Positions 53,909 through 64,000 of a DNA stretch of 64,000 nt are shown here, piece by piece. Below the pieces are notes generated by a model. The model worked only from the letters and a program-made list of their open reading frames with translations. It was not told the DNA's origin and did not search any database. The DNA lies in assembly GCA_037042915.1 (NCBI GenBank), contig CM073198.1, forward strand, positions 3,038,001 through 3,102,000. Direction: 5' to 3'. Both the position numbers and the translations under genes were made by a program. Numbering within the stretch: position 1 is the first letter of the stretch; every line of letters begins with the position of its first letter. The stretch is from Auricularia sp. M13. Its lineage: Eukaryota > Basidiomycota > Agaricomycetes > Auriculariales > Auriculariaceae.

Positions 53909-55096
53909 CTATGACGAAGACGCGGCCTGTCTGAGGTCGCCGATGGACGATGTCAGATACTCCGGCACGATGGACGCGTCAGGCCCTGTAATGTCGCTTT
54001 CCTGCGCCACGCCTGGTCCGGGAGTGGTCAGTTCGACCCGGGCATATGGGATTGCAGATGGCGAGCGTACCGGTGAGCACGAGCAGTGTGGATATGCCGC
54101 CGTTCTGCCCAAATAGAATGTCCGTTTCGAGGCGGTCGCCGACCATAATGGTCCGCTTGGGATCAAAGTCATGCCTGCGCTCTCAGCAACTGCCCAGTCA
54201 CGACCTTGCGGGCGGAGACTCACTTGGCCTTGATGCAGTCCAGCATCGTGCTCTCTGGCTTCCCTATGCTGACGGGCTCGCGTTTGAGCGCGTACTTGAG
54301 CGGCGCGCTGATGGATCCCGCGCCAGGGAGGAAGCCCCCACCAGCGGGGTAGGTCGAGTCCGTGTTGGTCGCGAGGAAATGGCATCCGGGATTGCGAGTC
54401 AGGTACTGGAACGCCTTCGAGAGCTTCGTGTAATTGAAGCTGGTGTCCAGCCCGCACAGCACCGCTTCCACGCTCTCATCGTGCTTGTAGGAAGACAGGC
54501 TGTATGGGCCCAGCTTGCAGTCCTCTGGATCCTGGGAGACAGTGAGATCGGCAAGAGAGACGTGAGAGGAGACGCACTGTGCCGCCGAGGAAGGTGATGC
54601 CTTCGTCGGCGAGCTCCTCCTCAATTCCCGTCTCGCCGATGACATACACCTTCTTGTCCTTGGGCAGCTTGAGGACGCTCGAGATATACACCGCCGCAGC
54701 GAACGCTGAGCCGAATATCTCGTCCTTTGGCGTCGATGAGCGATGAGAAGCCGTGGCCTGTGCGCGATACGCACCACTTCGGCCTGCACGCCCAGCTTAT
54801 CGAACTTGGCCTTGTAGCTGCGGCGGATTTCGTGGCGTTGTTCGTGACAAAGATGATGCTCTTCTCTGCAGCGCGGTGAGACGACTAAGCGAGGAGGGGA
54901 GATGGCTCGCACGTTTCTGGCGGAGGAGCGACAGCACATCGATCGCGCCGTCGATGAGCCTGTCTCCGTGCCAGAGCACGCCGTCGCAGTCAAAGAGCCA
55001 GGTGTCGTACGCGTCCAGCAGGGCAGCGTAGTCTTCGGCGCTCGAGAGGCGCTTGGGAGCGGGCATCGCGGGCGGTCGCAGGGGAATCGCCGGCAT
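53909..55096 (-). CDS. PHO13: HAD phosphatase, PHO13 / phosphoglycolate phosphatase family
   Basis: HAD-superfamily small-molecule phosphatase; yeast Pho13 hydrolyses 2-phosphoglycolate and related metabolic by-products. Exons 54913-55096, 54775-54865, 54578-54724, 54224-54531, 54071-54174 and 53909-54012, about 312 aa. HAD motif [15 protein letters not shown], motif [13 protein letters not shown], the cap region ([29 protein letters not shown]), the motif III Lys in [10 protein letters not shown] and motif [15 protein letters not shown] are all present. All introns join in phase. Exon 2 has one base too few between TNNATKS and RRSYKAKFD (near 54825): a single-base frameshift, or a sequencing error in a CC run. 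It converges with GPI11, with 78 bp between the stops. Confidence 0.88.
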
Positions 55097-57762
55097 TGTG
55101 CGATCCGCTTTCGCGTCTCTTCCTTCCGTCTCGCACACGGCGACTATCCTGCTCCACCACGCGCGCTCGCACCGCTGGGCTGGCATGGACACCAACATGG
55201 CACCGTTCTCCGCGCGTAGCATTGCAGAACTCTGGGATATTCGCGTCCAACAGGCTGCGACTGCTGCTTTCACTTGTCGACCGAAATATCCTCCGCCGTC
55301 CTGCTGTGCTACTCTGTGGCTTTCACCATCAAATCGGGCTGGAAATGGACGTCATGCATTATGCAACGACAACCGCGACAGTCATTATCGCCTCTTCCGA
55401 GATATACTAAGTACACTGTGGCTCATCGAGCACTCTGCGCTGTCCTACGGCGCTGGGCGCTAAATATGTAGGCACGGACATATTTTCTGCGGCTCCGTGC
55501 TCGACGCTAGATGCTATTGTCGATTTTTGTCCATGGCCCTCTGGACACCCGTAGAACCCTGTCGCCACGCCAATAAGCCACTACCTCCCTGGCAAGTCCT
55601 TCCCGACGAGGGAAAGTAGAGCAGTGACTTCCTAGCAGCTCCTGGCGGTCCCTTCGCCCTGCTCCCTTGCCTATGCTCTCCTTGGGAACTCTTATCGCGG
55701 CCCCTGCGTCCTTATCTCGGCACCTTCTCGAAACCCGGCCTTCTTGCTGTCAGGCGCGCCAGCTCTCTGGGCAGCACAGGAAGGTGCCTTTTGATGCACG
55801 TCAATTGCTCAATATCTTGATCGAAGAAGTTAGGCTTGACCAGGGCCTGAGCCAGAAGTTCTTTCATCGTGTCTCGTTGAAACGCCGCTGCTCCTGCTCT
55901 CCTCCCGCTCATTCTTTGGTCTTATGCATAATCGGTCCCAGGGTCCTTTGAACAGCTATGCGACGCTCGACGCGTGGCGTATGCTAGCCATAGATAGCCA
56001 ACATGCTAATCGCAACTTTGTTGTTTGTTTCATGACGTCCCGTCATACGTCGCATTCCTGCTCATTCCAGCATAGTTGGTTTGCACGCTGAGATAGGTCC
56101 TTCCACGGCTCTGCTCGAGTTAATGAATCTACTCTGCGGGGCGACTAGGAGTCTCTGCCAGTCTCTGACGCTCAACTGATCTGCTGTGTTGCTCCTAGCT
56201 CTAATCGCACTCCATATCCTCTCGTTCATACTAGTTGCCGACTGCCCTTACTTCCCTGTCGATCGCACAGGGCACCCGCAGGCTGCAGCGTGTTCTGTGT
56301 GGTATATCGACAACGCCACCACATGGGCTGAGCGCTCGCTCTGTATCGAGCCGTGCGGTACGGTGGCTCGTTACTCGGGCCTCGGTACTGCCCCGCGCCC
56401 GTATGCAAATTCGTTCGGCAGGGGGCTGTCGCCTTGGCCCGCGAGGAGGCGGTCACCTGCCTGGTGCTCAATGACGAAGCTGATGGGAGGGTATGGTCCG
56501 ACGTGGCGCCCCGCGGGCGTGCTGGCGAGTCTCCATGTCAACATCGTGGCACCTGTCTGACGCTCTTGTTCTGACTCGAGCCAGTGGGCTTGCAAGATTC
56601 ATCATCTGGCATCATCACCCCAGCAGATTCACAAGTTGCACAATATGGCTTATGTAATGATATCTTTGGGATACCTTCACCAGCCGGTCCAGGGTACAGC
56701 GGACTCATCTAGCACAGTGTTCGCAACACAGGCCATTCGAGGGGCGCCATCCTGTCATGGCTCAGCTGCTCACACGCAACGGCTCGCTTCTGCGATAGAT
56801 TATCGCTGTCTTTGAGCACTGCGGGGCGTTATATGGGTGCCAAGCACCCCTGACTGCTCGGCAGGTGGATTCAGGCGCACTATCGTGCGCCTTTGGTCGA
56901 GCGAGGGCGAGACGAGATGGACGCCCTCCTTTTCAACTGACAACACAGACTTGGAGAGCAGCTGATCCAGCGCTCGCGCGAGAAGGATCACGAGGATTTC
57001 GTGTCCTATTCCCATCACTCTGACGGGGAACGTGACTGCGTCGCTTCAGCGCATGTACCCACACGTTCCTCAAGGTGAGTGCCAAGGTTGTCTCGATGCC
57101 TTTACCCCTACACGCAGGTTCCATAGGCTCGACTAACCCCTTGTGCTAGTGCCCTGAAGCTTCATATCTTGATCGACAATTCGAGCGACTTGCGACCAGT
57201 CTGCTCGTTGTGTCACTGCCATTATCCATGAGCGTCCTGGTACTGTATTGAGCAGTGAGCCACGGATACAGAAACCAATACATCATCAGCACTGGCACGT
57301 GTAGTTCGGGAGCGTTAGAAGGCGGGTGAGGGAATCGGTGCGGAATAGACGCTGGCATAACCGGGCGAGCTGTGCCCTGGACTTCGACAGACACGTGCAT
57401 TGGGCGGGGGTGGACTCCGGCTATCGGGCAGGCCTGGCGGGTGAGGCGCGTCTTTTCCCATGGAGGAGCATCTCCGGGGGCTTCGAGCGAGAAGCGGAGG
57501 TGACAGACATTCAGTCCCAGGAGCCGAGCTGGGGACATTGTGAGGCTTTGCCTAAGACGACTGGTGGCACTTGGACTGTTTCTCAGTGCGGGGAGCGGGC
57601 GTGGTGGCTGCAGGGCCGGGGCTGGGAGGGTGGGCTGTATGCTGCGCAGTGTTTAGTGTATTTCGGAGCGTGTGCCGGCGATGGGGCCGAGATGTCGAAA
57701 GAAGAGAGGATCATAAGCGGCATGTCCCGACGAATGGACATCTCTCCCCACGACGGCTACCC
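55097..57762. other. 2.7-kb gene-poor stretch
   Basis: I could not support any gene here. Composition is mixed and open frames are short. The longest, on the plus strand at 57326-57766, has no protein-like pattern. The 3' part should include the bZIP promoter. Old transposon remains are possible but I cannot name one. Confidence 0.4.
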
Positions 57763-58890
57763 ATGAAGCAAGCAGAACCCTCGTCTCCAGACTCGCCGCC
57801 GTCCGACGCCGCCAGCCAGCCCCAGCCGCCGCCGCGCTCGCGCAACGCAAAGGCGCAGGCCAGGCACCGCGCAAAGCGAAAAGCCTACATCGAGCAGGCA
57901 CGTCCGCCAGCCACATCCTGGCCCGCCCGTGCGACTCCCCATGCTGACCCCAGTTGCAGCTCGAGCAGACCGTGCACAGGCTGCAGGCTGCGCTCTCCGT
58001 GCCGCCGGAGCAGCTGGGAGGCGCCCATGCGCGCGTGCACGAGCTCGAGCAGGAGAATCTGAGGCTGCGCACCGAGGTCGAGGTGCTCAGAGCCCAGCTC
58101 GGCGTTCCCAGCTCGCCCGTCGACACCGTGCGACGCGGGGCCCTTGGCTTTGGCAACTCAACGTCGGACCTGCCTGGCGCCCGCGAGGGGAAGCGACGCC
58201 GGCTCTCGGCCGACACGCTCGATCCCAACATGTACTTGGCGAGTGCTTTGTTCTCTGCTATTTCCCCCCTTTCCTCCCCGTTCCCCGGCCGACCATGGCG
58301 CCGGCGACACGGTCGCTGTCGGCTCCTGAAGCCCCCCTGCACCCATCCGGCTTCCCATCCCCTCCGCGTGTTGAACTCGTGATCCTAGTTTCACCCGCAC
58401 CGCAGACCTCGTCGACCAACTCGAATAACGGCAACCTGCTCTCGCTTTCGCAGCTCTCATCGGCGGCGTCGGCGGCTTCCACCTACTCTGGTTCGGCAAA
58501 TAATTCCTCGCTCCTCAGTTTTCCGTCGTTGGGCACAACAGCAACTTCCGTAGCAGGCTCACCATTCATGGCGAGTTCATTTTCCTCGTTGCCCGACGTC
58601 ACGCCTTCGTCAAGGCGAAGTGTCGAGAGCTTTAGGGATCCTAGTGACGCGATGCGCTTGCCACAGGCCCAGCCGCCTCCCCAGCTCCCTCCGCTGAGCT
58701 ACGTCGCGCCGCCACGAAGAACCCCTGAGAATGGCAGCTACATGGTATGCATGTGCCCGCTCCCGCACGTGGTCTTAATTAGACTCAAACGCGCTCTCAG
58801 TCCTTCCAAGACACGGTGCCTAATTTCCTGTCCCAGCCGCCAGACCTCGACACCTGGAAGGGCTATTCGTCCTATGCCCGAGGATCTTGA
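57763..58890 (+). CDS. bZIP transcription factor
   Basis: Basic leucine zipper regulator, nuclear by family. Exon 1 (57763-57897) carries the basic region SRNAKAQARHRAKRKAYIEQ with the N-x7-R spacing; exon 2 starts at 57960 with the zipper (LEQTVHRLQAALSV, then HARVHELEQENLRLRTEVEV). The intron at 57898-57959 fits GC-AG only (GCACGT donor), as phase and heptads would otherwise break. After a basic GKRRRLSADTLDPNMYL segment the frame changes near 58240-58390, so another intron is needed; its borders are ambiguous. A Ser/Thr-rich region follows (SLSQLSSAASAASTYSG), then the last exon 58801-58890 (SFQDTVPNFLSQPPDLDTWK). Target genes unknown. Confidence 0.8.
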
Positions 58891-59556
58891 AGGCACCACA
58901 CCTACCGTGCACCACATTCATGCATCGTCTTCTCTTGGGCTTTAGTCTGCGAAACGAATTATTATACGAGGGCCTTATTGCTTGTCCCCCAGCTGCTGTC
59001 TTCTCTGCGTCGTGCTCAACGGACTGCCACTGTCATTGATCAGGACAATAGGGCTCTTGTCCGACTGTAGTATTTGCCATAAAATTGAAGCTCTCCTCAT
59101 ACTCCTGTCAAGCGTGCTCTGCTATATCAGCTAAGCTGAGCTGCAACAGATCCTGAGATTCTATCCCTAAGTTCCTGCGCAGCTTGCACCGTTCTTCGTG
59201 ATGAGAAAGGCGTCCAGCAATGCATACAATCACCTAGGCCTCATCAGTTTTTGAAGCCAGTAAGCCGTGGGTGATGGGGCCGCCCTTATGGCCAATTGCC
59301 GTGGGCAATCACGCCCAGAGGGGTCAGCTGGCCGGGCAGCTGGTGGGCGATCTTATCAAGATGCAAAGTGCTCAGTGACGTGCGCTGGCCCAGCACGCGT
59401 CAATGACCAAGCACGGTCACTTATGTAAATACCAGCCTCACTTGTAGATTATGTTTTAGGCTCAGGTTGTACAGATGCAACGAATAGTTTAGGTTCTAAA
59501 TACCAGGACATGTAAATACTCAATACCAGGACATGTAAATAAAGACAAGGATTCAC
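58891..59556. other. Intergenic region with short direct repeat
   Basis: About 665 bp between the bZIP stop and the stop of the unknown minus-strand gene. An AATACCAGGACATGTAAATA string occurs twice in tandem near 59498 and 59522. No gene is supported. Confidence 0.5.
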
Positions 59557-61406
59557 TCATGAAGGCGGAGGTGGGGGAGGAGTGGTACGAGAGAGAAGAG
59601 CGGCCAAGCTGTAGATGTCTGCGGCACTCAAGTAGAAGTCACAGTTTGAGCTGACGGTTGCGAGTGCCTCGGGGTAAGTGGCCCGCGGTGCAGTTGTCCA
59701 AACGACCTCTATAGCGGGCCAGAATTCCTCGCGAATGCCAAGCTGGACGAGGAGAACAACTACCGGGGCGGGCAGGATTGGATCGGGGCGGTGGACATGT
59801 GGCAGGCGGGGGCGTGCAGCGAGCGCGTTCTGCGGACCAGGCTGATTGTCAGCAGCGGCAGGCAGGGGGCTGTCAAGTCGCGTGGAGGAAGTCGATGCGA
59901 CCGGCTCGTTGCGCCGCCGCGCCTCGTCCGTCACCACGGTCTTGAGTGACGCCTCAAGGGCCTGTCGGAGCCCCTGATCGTCTTCGCCAATCTCCTCCTC
60001 GTCTTGCTCCAACGGGGAGATGAGCGAGTCAGAGCGGGCGGCATGAGGAACAATACCCACTGACACCGCCCGCTGACTTCCTCCTGCAGCAGATAGTGGC
60101 ACAGTCTCCTCGTCGGCCTTCCCCTTGCCCTTCTTGTCCCTCTTGTCCTTTTTTTTGCGCAGCACAGCGGGCTTGAGGTCACTGGATGATGGGGCCTTGC
60201 TCGCAGGATCGTCCTGCGCTGGTGGCTGGCTGCCGTCCTTGCGTCGCTTGGATGGCTTTCCGGGCTGGACAGGCGAGGGCGGCGCACGCTTGAGGTCATT
60301 TAGCGCGACGTTACGTGCCGGTGCCACCAACTCCATCTCGCGCCGCGCCTGCTCCCGGACTCGGGCCCGCCTCTCTTCCAGTGCAGCTCGTTGTTTTTCT
60401 TCCCATTCTGCAAGGGCTATCGTCTGAGAGAGCTCGGTCTGGCGAGTTTCCGCGATTTTTCGGCGAAAGTCTTTGAGGATTTGTTGTGCGGCAGAGCGAT
60501 AATAATCCCTGGCATCGATAACACGACTGGTGAAAGAGCGCGTCAACCGATCCTCCTGAGCGCCAAGGGTGTCAGGCAGGCCGATGGCCAGAATAAAGTG
60601 GGCATTTGTCGACAGCTCGAGGCGTCGCAACTGAAGCAAAAGATAAGCAAAAATCAGCCACAGGAGATGACGAAATGAATTGAATGACATACACTGTGGC
60701 CGATGTCAGTGATAGCCTCATCGAAAATACGGACACGTTCTTCGCGGTCGAAAACGAAGCGTGGATGGAGTGTGCGGTCGAGGAGACGGTCAACTGTATC
60801 GATATCCGTATTGTTGCTGGTTGGATCAGTGCGAGCATAGAATTCGAGCGTAGGTGGTGCCGTATTGAGGAGAAGGTATCGTCGGCCGACGCATTCAGGA
60901 CTATCTGGCGGAGGATGGTAATATATTGGATTGTCGAGGTCGAGTGGATTCAGGACGGGTGAGGGCGGATGCGACGGTGCGTTAGCTCCTGGCTGCGCGC
61001 CAGGTGATCGGCGCGACTCAGCGTGAGACGGGGCGAGAGACGGGGCCCGATCGTTGTCGCCAGTCTGTGGGTGAGACTGTGGGCCAGTGTCGCGAGGATG
61101 GTACGTCGTGCCAAGGCAAGTGACGGAGCTGTCAGAGCTTTCAGAGTCGATATGCAACACAGCGGCCTGCGAGTTGCTGCGGCCGCTGATCGCTGCCTGG
61201 CGCGCGGGACGGGGTTCTCGAGGAGTGTGGTCAACGTCGACCCTGCTGCTGGGCTGATACTCGTCTCCGCTGCTGTCCTGGGCTGTTCTCGAGACCGAAG
61301 ACGATGCCGAGGAGCCTGCTGCGGGGTTCCGCTTTCGGTGGGGATTTTGAGCGAGCGTGAGGGTTGAGAGCAGAGCTAGGATAAACAGGAGCACCAAGGC
61401 ACGCAT
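59557..61406 (-). CDS. Unknown protein with Lys/Glu-rich coiled coil (left member of divergent pair)
   Basis: Exons 60693-61406 and 59557-60630, 62-nt GTATGT...CAG intron in phase (DIGHS/LRRLE), about 595 aa. The first 20 residues (MRALVLLFILALLSTLTLAQ) look like a signal peptide, which conflicts with the Lys-rich, nuclear-looking remainder; translation may start elsewhere. A Ser/Pro-rich N-terminal third is followed by a globular part (RTLHPRFVFDREERVRIFDE, then FILAIGLPDTLGAQEDRLTR), a charged coiled coil (LAEWEEKQRAALEERRARVR), a Lys-rich patch and a C-terminal hydrophobic segment (ILPAPVVVLLVQLGIREEFW) ending in a proline run. I do not recognise the family. It shares a 78-bp divergent promoter with the plus-strand gene. 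Confidence 0.6.
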
Positions 61407-61484
61407 CCTGGGTGCACTGGCGTCGATTGAGACGGAAAAATGTGCGGCTACCCCGCTAGTTCTGCACAGGAGTCATCAACCGCT

Positions 61485-63199
61485 ATGCCACCCACTCGGC
61501 GTCGAAAGAAACGCACTGAATCGGGCGATGAATCCCAGGACGAGCACACAAGTCATTACCAGAGCAAAAAGTCTGCAAGGGAGCTGCACCAGAGAGTGCG
61601 CAAGCGTGTGGCCGACTTCGTCAAAGGCACCGTGGAACCCGGCATCCAGGCTATCTCAGACGAGTTTGAGATTCCAGTTTCAGATGTACGCGAGCTTGCA
61701 CACCTTGCCATGCCTGCAGTAGCAAAGCAACGGCGGTATTCGCTCTGGCAAGCTGTTGTCAGTGCACATGGCGAAGGTCAGTTCAACGTCACTGTGCTGG
61801 CTTTCTGACACTTACCACTTTATACACAGATGCAGGTAGCCTGAAAATAGGCTCAAGTTCAGCCAGAGAGGCCTATGCACGAGTCAAGGCAGCCATCGAG
61901 GACGAGGATTGGGACAATGAGGAACTCGTCATGTACGAGGCCATCCGAGACGAACTGGAGGCCAAGCGCGGTATTCCCAAAATGCCCAAGACGATATCGA
62001 AGTCAACAAGCAAGAGCGTGGAGGAAGTGACAAAGTGCGGGAAGAAGATCGCAGACATGGTGCGGCGAAGCTCTCTATAGCCAGTACAGTTCCCTGACTG
62101 ATCGTCGCAGCTCCAAACACTCCATGAACATGCAGAGGTCGAGTTCTGCGTGCTCATATGCTCGGGAAAGTCGCACATCAAGTTTCCACCACAGGTATAC
62201 CACACCGAACTTGCAACAGACTTCTTCGAGTTCAAAGCCGGGCTGGACTGCGACCGACTGGCTGAGGAAATGCAGGGCTATGCCCTCTTTGGCGCGCAAG
62301 GTACTCTGCGCATGTCTGCCATTTACGGGAGAATTGACTGACAGGGATGGATGTGCGCAGTGTACGAGCAGCTGTCGGCGAAGGATCCGCGGCACAGATC
62401 CCAAGTTTCCGCACTTTTGACACAGCAACTGCGTAAGGAGCTAAATCAGGTGTTGTCAGAACACAATTCAACGACAATTTCAGGTGAACTTACTGGAAAA
62501 CCAAAGCTGAAATTACAATGGAAGGGCTACGAGAAATTGTGCGACGAAGAAGGCATTCACTTGGTCGGATGGCCACCAGACATCACGATGCGACCCATGG
62601 AGCAAACTGCGCTCAGCCAGGCGCGTCGGTTACACGGGCTAATCAGGTCCGGCAAGCTTCGGTTTGAGAAGCGGACCTTGCCTTCGCCTTCACTTCGGGC
62701 GTCCTCCCCACCTCCTTCTTCGCCGCCGCCGCCGGCTTCTCCCCTGCGCCGTGTAGGAAACCGCGAGAATGCAGTCCCAGGCCTACGGAGCGTCGGCGCT
62801 CGGCTTCACGAGTCCCAAAATCCCGACTTGACGACGGAGCGGTCAGACGCACCAACACCGCGCAGCAGCTCGTACGCGTCAACGTCTACCGCACATTCTG
62901 CTGGTATAGCTTCTTCCTCTCGTAGTTCCATTCCTACCAGTCAGGCCACACCACATATCCCTGCCCAAATGCTCGCTCCACTATCTTCCCATTTTGCTGT
63001 CGGTCACTCTGGCTTGGCCATTCCCAACATGATTGTTCCCAGCCAGTCGTTCCTAATGCCGCCCCATCCCGACAACACATATATTGGGCAGCCTGCATTG
63101 CAGCCTGCGTCGTCACACTCAATCCCATATCCACCCGTAAACCCAGTCTTCCAGAATCCTACCTTCTTCCCTCATTATCCTCCTTTGTCTGATAACTAG
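61485..63199 (+). CDS. Unknown protein (right member of divergent pair), possibly transposon-associated
   Basis: Exons 61485-61776, 61830-62059, 62111-62300 and 62345-63199, about 520 aa. A basic start (MPPTRRRKKR) leads to helical SARELHQRVRKRVADFVKGT. A globular middle follows (AEVEFCVLICSGKSHIKFPP, then KPKLKLQWKGYEKLCDEEGI), with HLVGWPPDITMRPMEQ, and the C-terminal 200 residues are Ser/Pro/Asn-rich. The LVGWP...L..LI..G pattern reminds me of accessory proteins found beside KDZ-type transposons in mushroom genomes; this is recall, not proof. The join from 62300 to 62345 is off by one base as I read it, so there is either an indel or a different border. Confidence 0.6.
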
Positions 63200-64000
63200 T
63201 ATGCATGCCTTCACACTCTGTTATGTCTATGATACATGCCCTATGAAATTATGACCATTGCTCTCGTATGAAGTTGACTGTGCACAAGATTTCATGTGCG
63301 TCAGAAAATGAAAGAAATTCACTCAGAAAATCTGGGATGAGATGCTAAACATGGATAGCTATTTTAAACCAGCCTCAAGCATGCCTTAATCCCATCGGAC
63401 ACACATTTATGATCTTTCATGGTGGTCATGGTTTGTGTTGAACGAGGTTGAATCTGAAAGTTCGCCGATGTTCCCAACATCCAGCCCAATTACTTCCTCA
63501 CCCGAGGTAGTTTCCAAGCAAATGCAGCATTCAGTAGTTTTGTTTTGCCCAAATGATTTGAACTATCGGTTAGTTCATCTCTTGCACAATCTGCACAAGT
63601 AGCTCCTTGCGAGTTATTGTGATTGCGCGCCATACGCATTCATGCTGTCGCAGGGGCATATCCCAGCAACGAGAAATGAGAACACCGCATCGTTATCTGT
63701 TCGAGCTGACGGACACTGTCTCTGTGTCAGTCTCTCAATGTCTCCAAGTTGACAATTAGTGAAGCGTTGCACATGTTCAAGCAGTTCGACATGGAAACCG
63801 AATGTTGCAATGCCGAGCGTACATGTCCCATCCACAAACCTACCGTTATACCAGTCCAAAGGAAGCTCTGTGGTAATATCGATGGTGAGACTCGCAAGGT
63901 AGATGAATGCCAGCTCTTGGCGACATACAAAGTTTGCTCACAAGACATGACTCGAACTTCGAGCTCACAAACGAGAGACAATGCGAGATTCAAGCTCACG
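63200..64000. other. Intergenic to window edge
   Basis: The last 800 bp are relatively AT-rich. I see no coding region, RNA gene or clear inverted-repeat end. If the 59.6-63.2 kb pair belongs to a transposon, its right end is not evident here. Confidence 0.45.

Noticed and set aside
55667-55951. 94-aa plus-strand frame and an overlapping minus-strand frame
   Set aside because: Both look weakly protein-like, but neither has a motif, splice context or neighbour to support it. Possibly an old transposon fragment.
56800-57124. Minus-strand frames with NRTRNPRDP-like text
   Set aside because: Short, overlapping frames with no splice signals or homology that I can name.
61347-61406. Signal peptide at the start of the 595-aa protein
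   Set aside because: The N terminus is hydrophobic enough, but the rest is Lys-rich and low-complexity like a nuclear protein. I do not claim secretion.
1-64000. CRISPR arrays, rRNA and tRNA genes
   Set aside because: I saw no regularly spaced repeat array, rRNA-like stretch or cloverleaf-forming tRNA sequence. A covariance-model scan would be needed to be sure for tRNAs.

Overview
The window is nuclear DNA from a filamentous fungus, almost certainly a basidiomycete of the Agaricomycetes. The genes are GC-rich and densely packed, with many 45-65 nt introns, and include fungal families such as Zn2Cys6 and bZIP regulators, Gpi11, Jip5, Urm1 and a GH5 mannanase. It also carries PIF/Harbinger and Ty3/Gypsy transposons. 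I saw no rRNA, tRNA or CRISPR array. Exon borders were read by eye from splice signals and reading phase, so treat them as models.

Left host block, 0.8-22.1 kb: Zn2Cys6 regulator (-), Obg/Mtg2 GTPase (-), small tail-anchored protein (-), decayed GH5 mannanase (-), DHH exopolyphosphatase (+), multipass membrane protein (-), URM1 (+), coiled-coil protein (-), acidic protein of unknown function (+) and cohesin subunit SCC3 (-).

Transposon island, 22.1-49.9 kb: about 28 kb separates SCC3 from JIP5. Its base layer is an unrecognised 446-residue gene family with two near-identical, apparently intact copies (A at 22.8 kb, B at 48.1 kb) and one decayed copy (C at 27.4 kb). A 2,991-bp PIF/Harbinger element with two convergent genes sits just after copy A; copy B preserves the empty site. 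A 377-bp MITE and a Ty3/Gypsy element (element 1, minus strand) lie upstream of copy B. Element 1 contains a solo LTR and a complete-length second Ty3/Gypsy element (element 2, plus strand, 8.6 kb, LTRs indistinguishable by eye). Element 2 carries an antisense, apparently three-exon gene between pol and its 3' LTR. Another solo LTR lies at 30.1 kb.

Right host block, 49.9-64 kb: JIP5 (-), a possible 53-residue membrane microprotein (+), a BCL7-like protein (+), GPI11 (+), a PHO13-type HAD phosphatase (-), a gene-poor 2.7-kb stretch, a bZIP factor (+), and a divergent pair of unknown proteins (59.6-63.2 kb) that may be transposon-associated.

Several host genes show one-base phase breaks inside otherwise convincing coding sequence, which means either real decay or uncorrected assembly indels. 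Three introns fit GC-AG rather than GT-AG borders.
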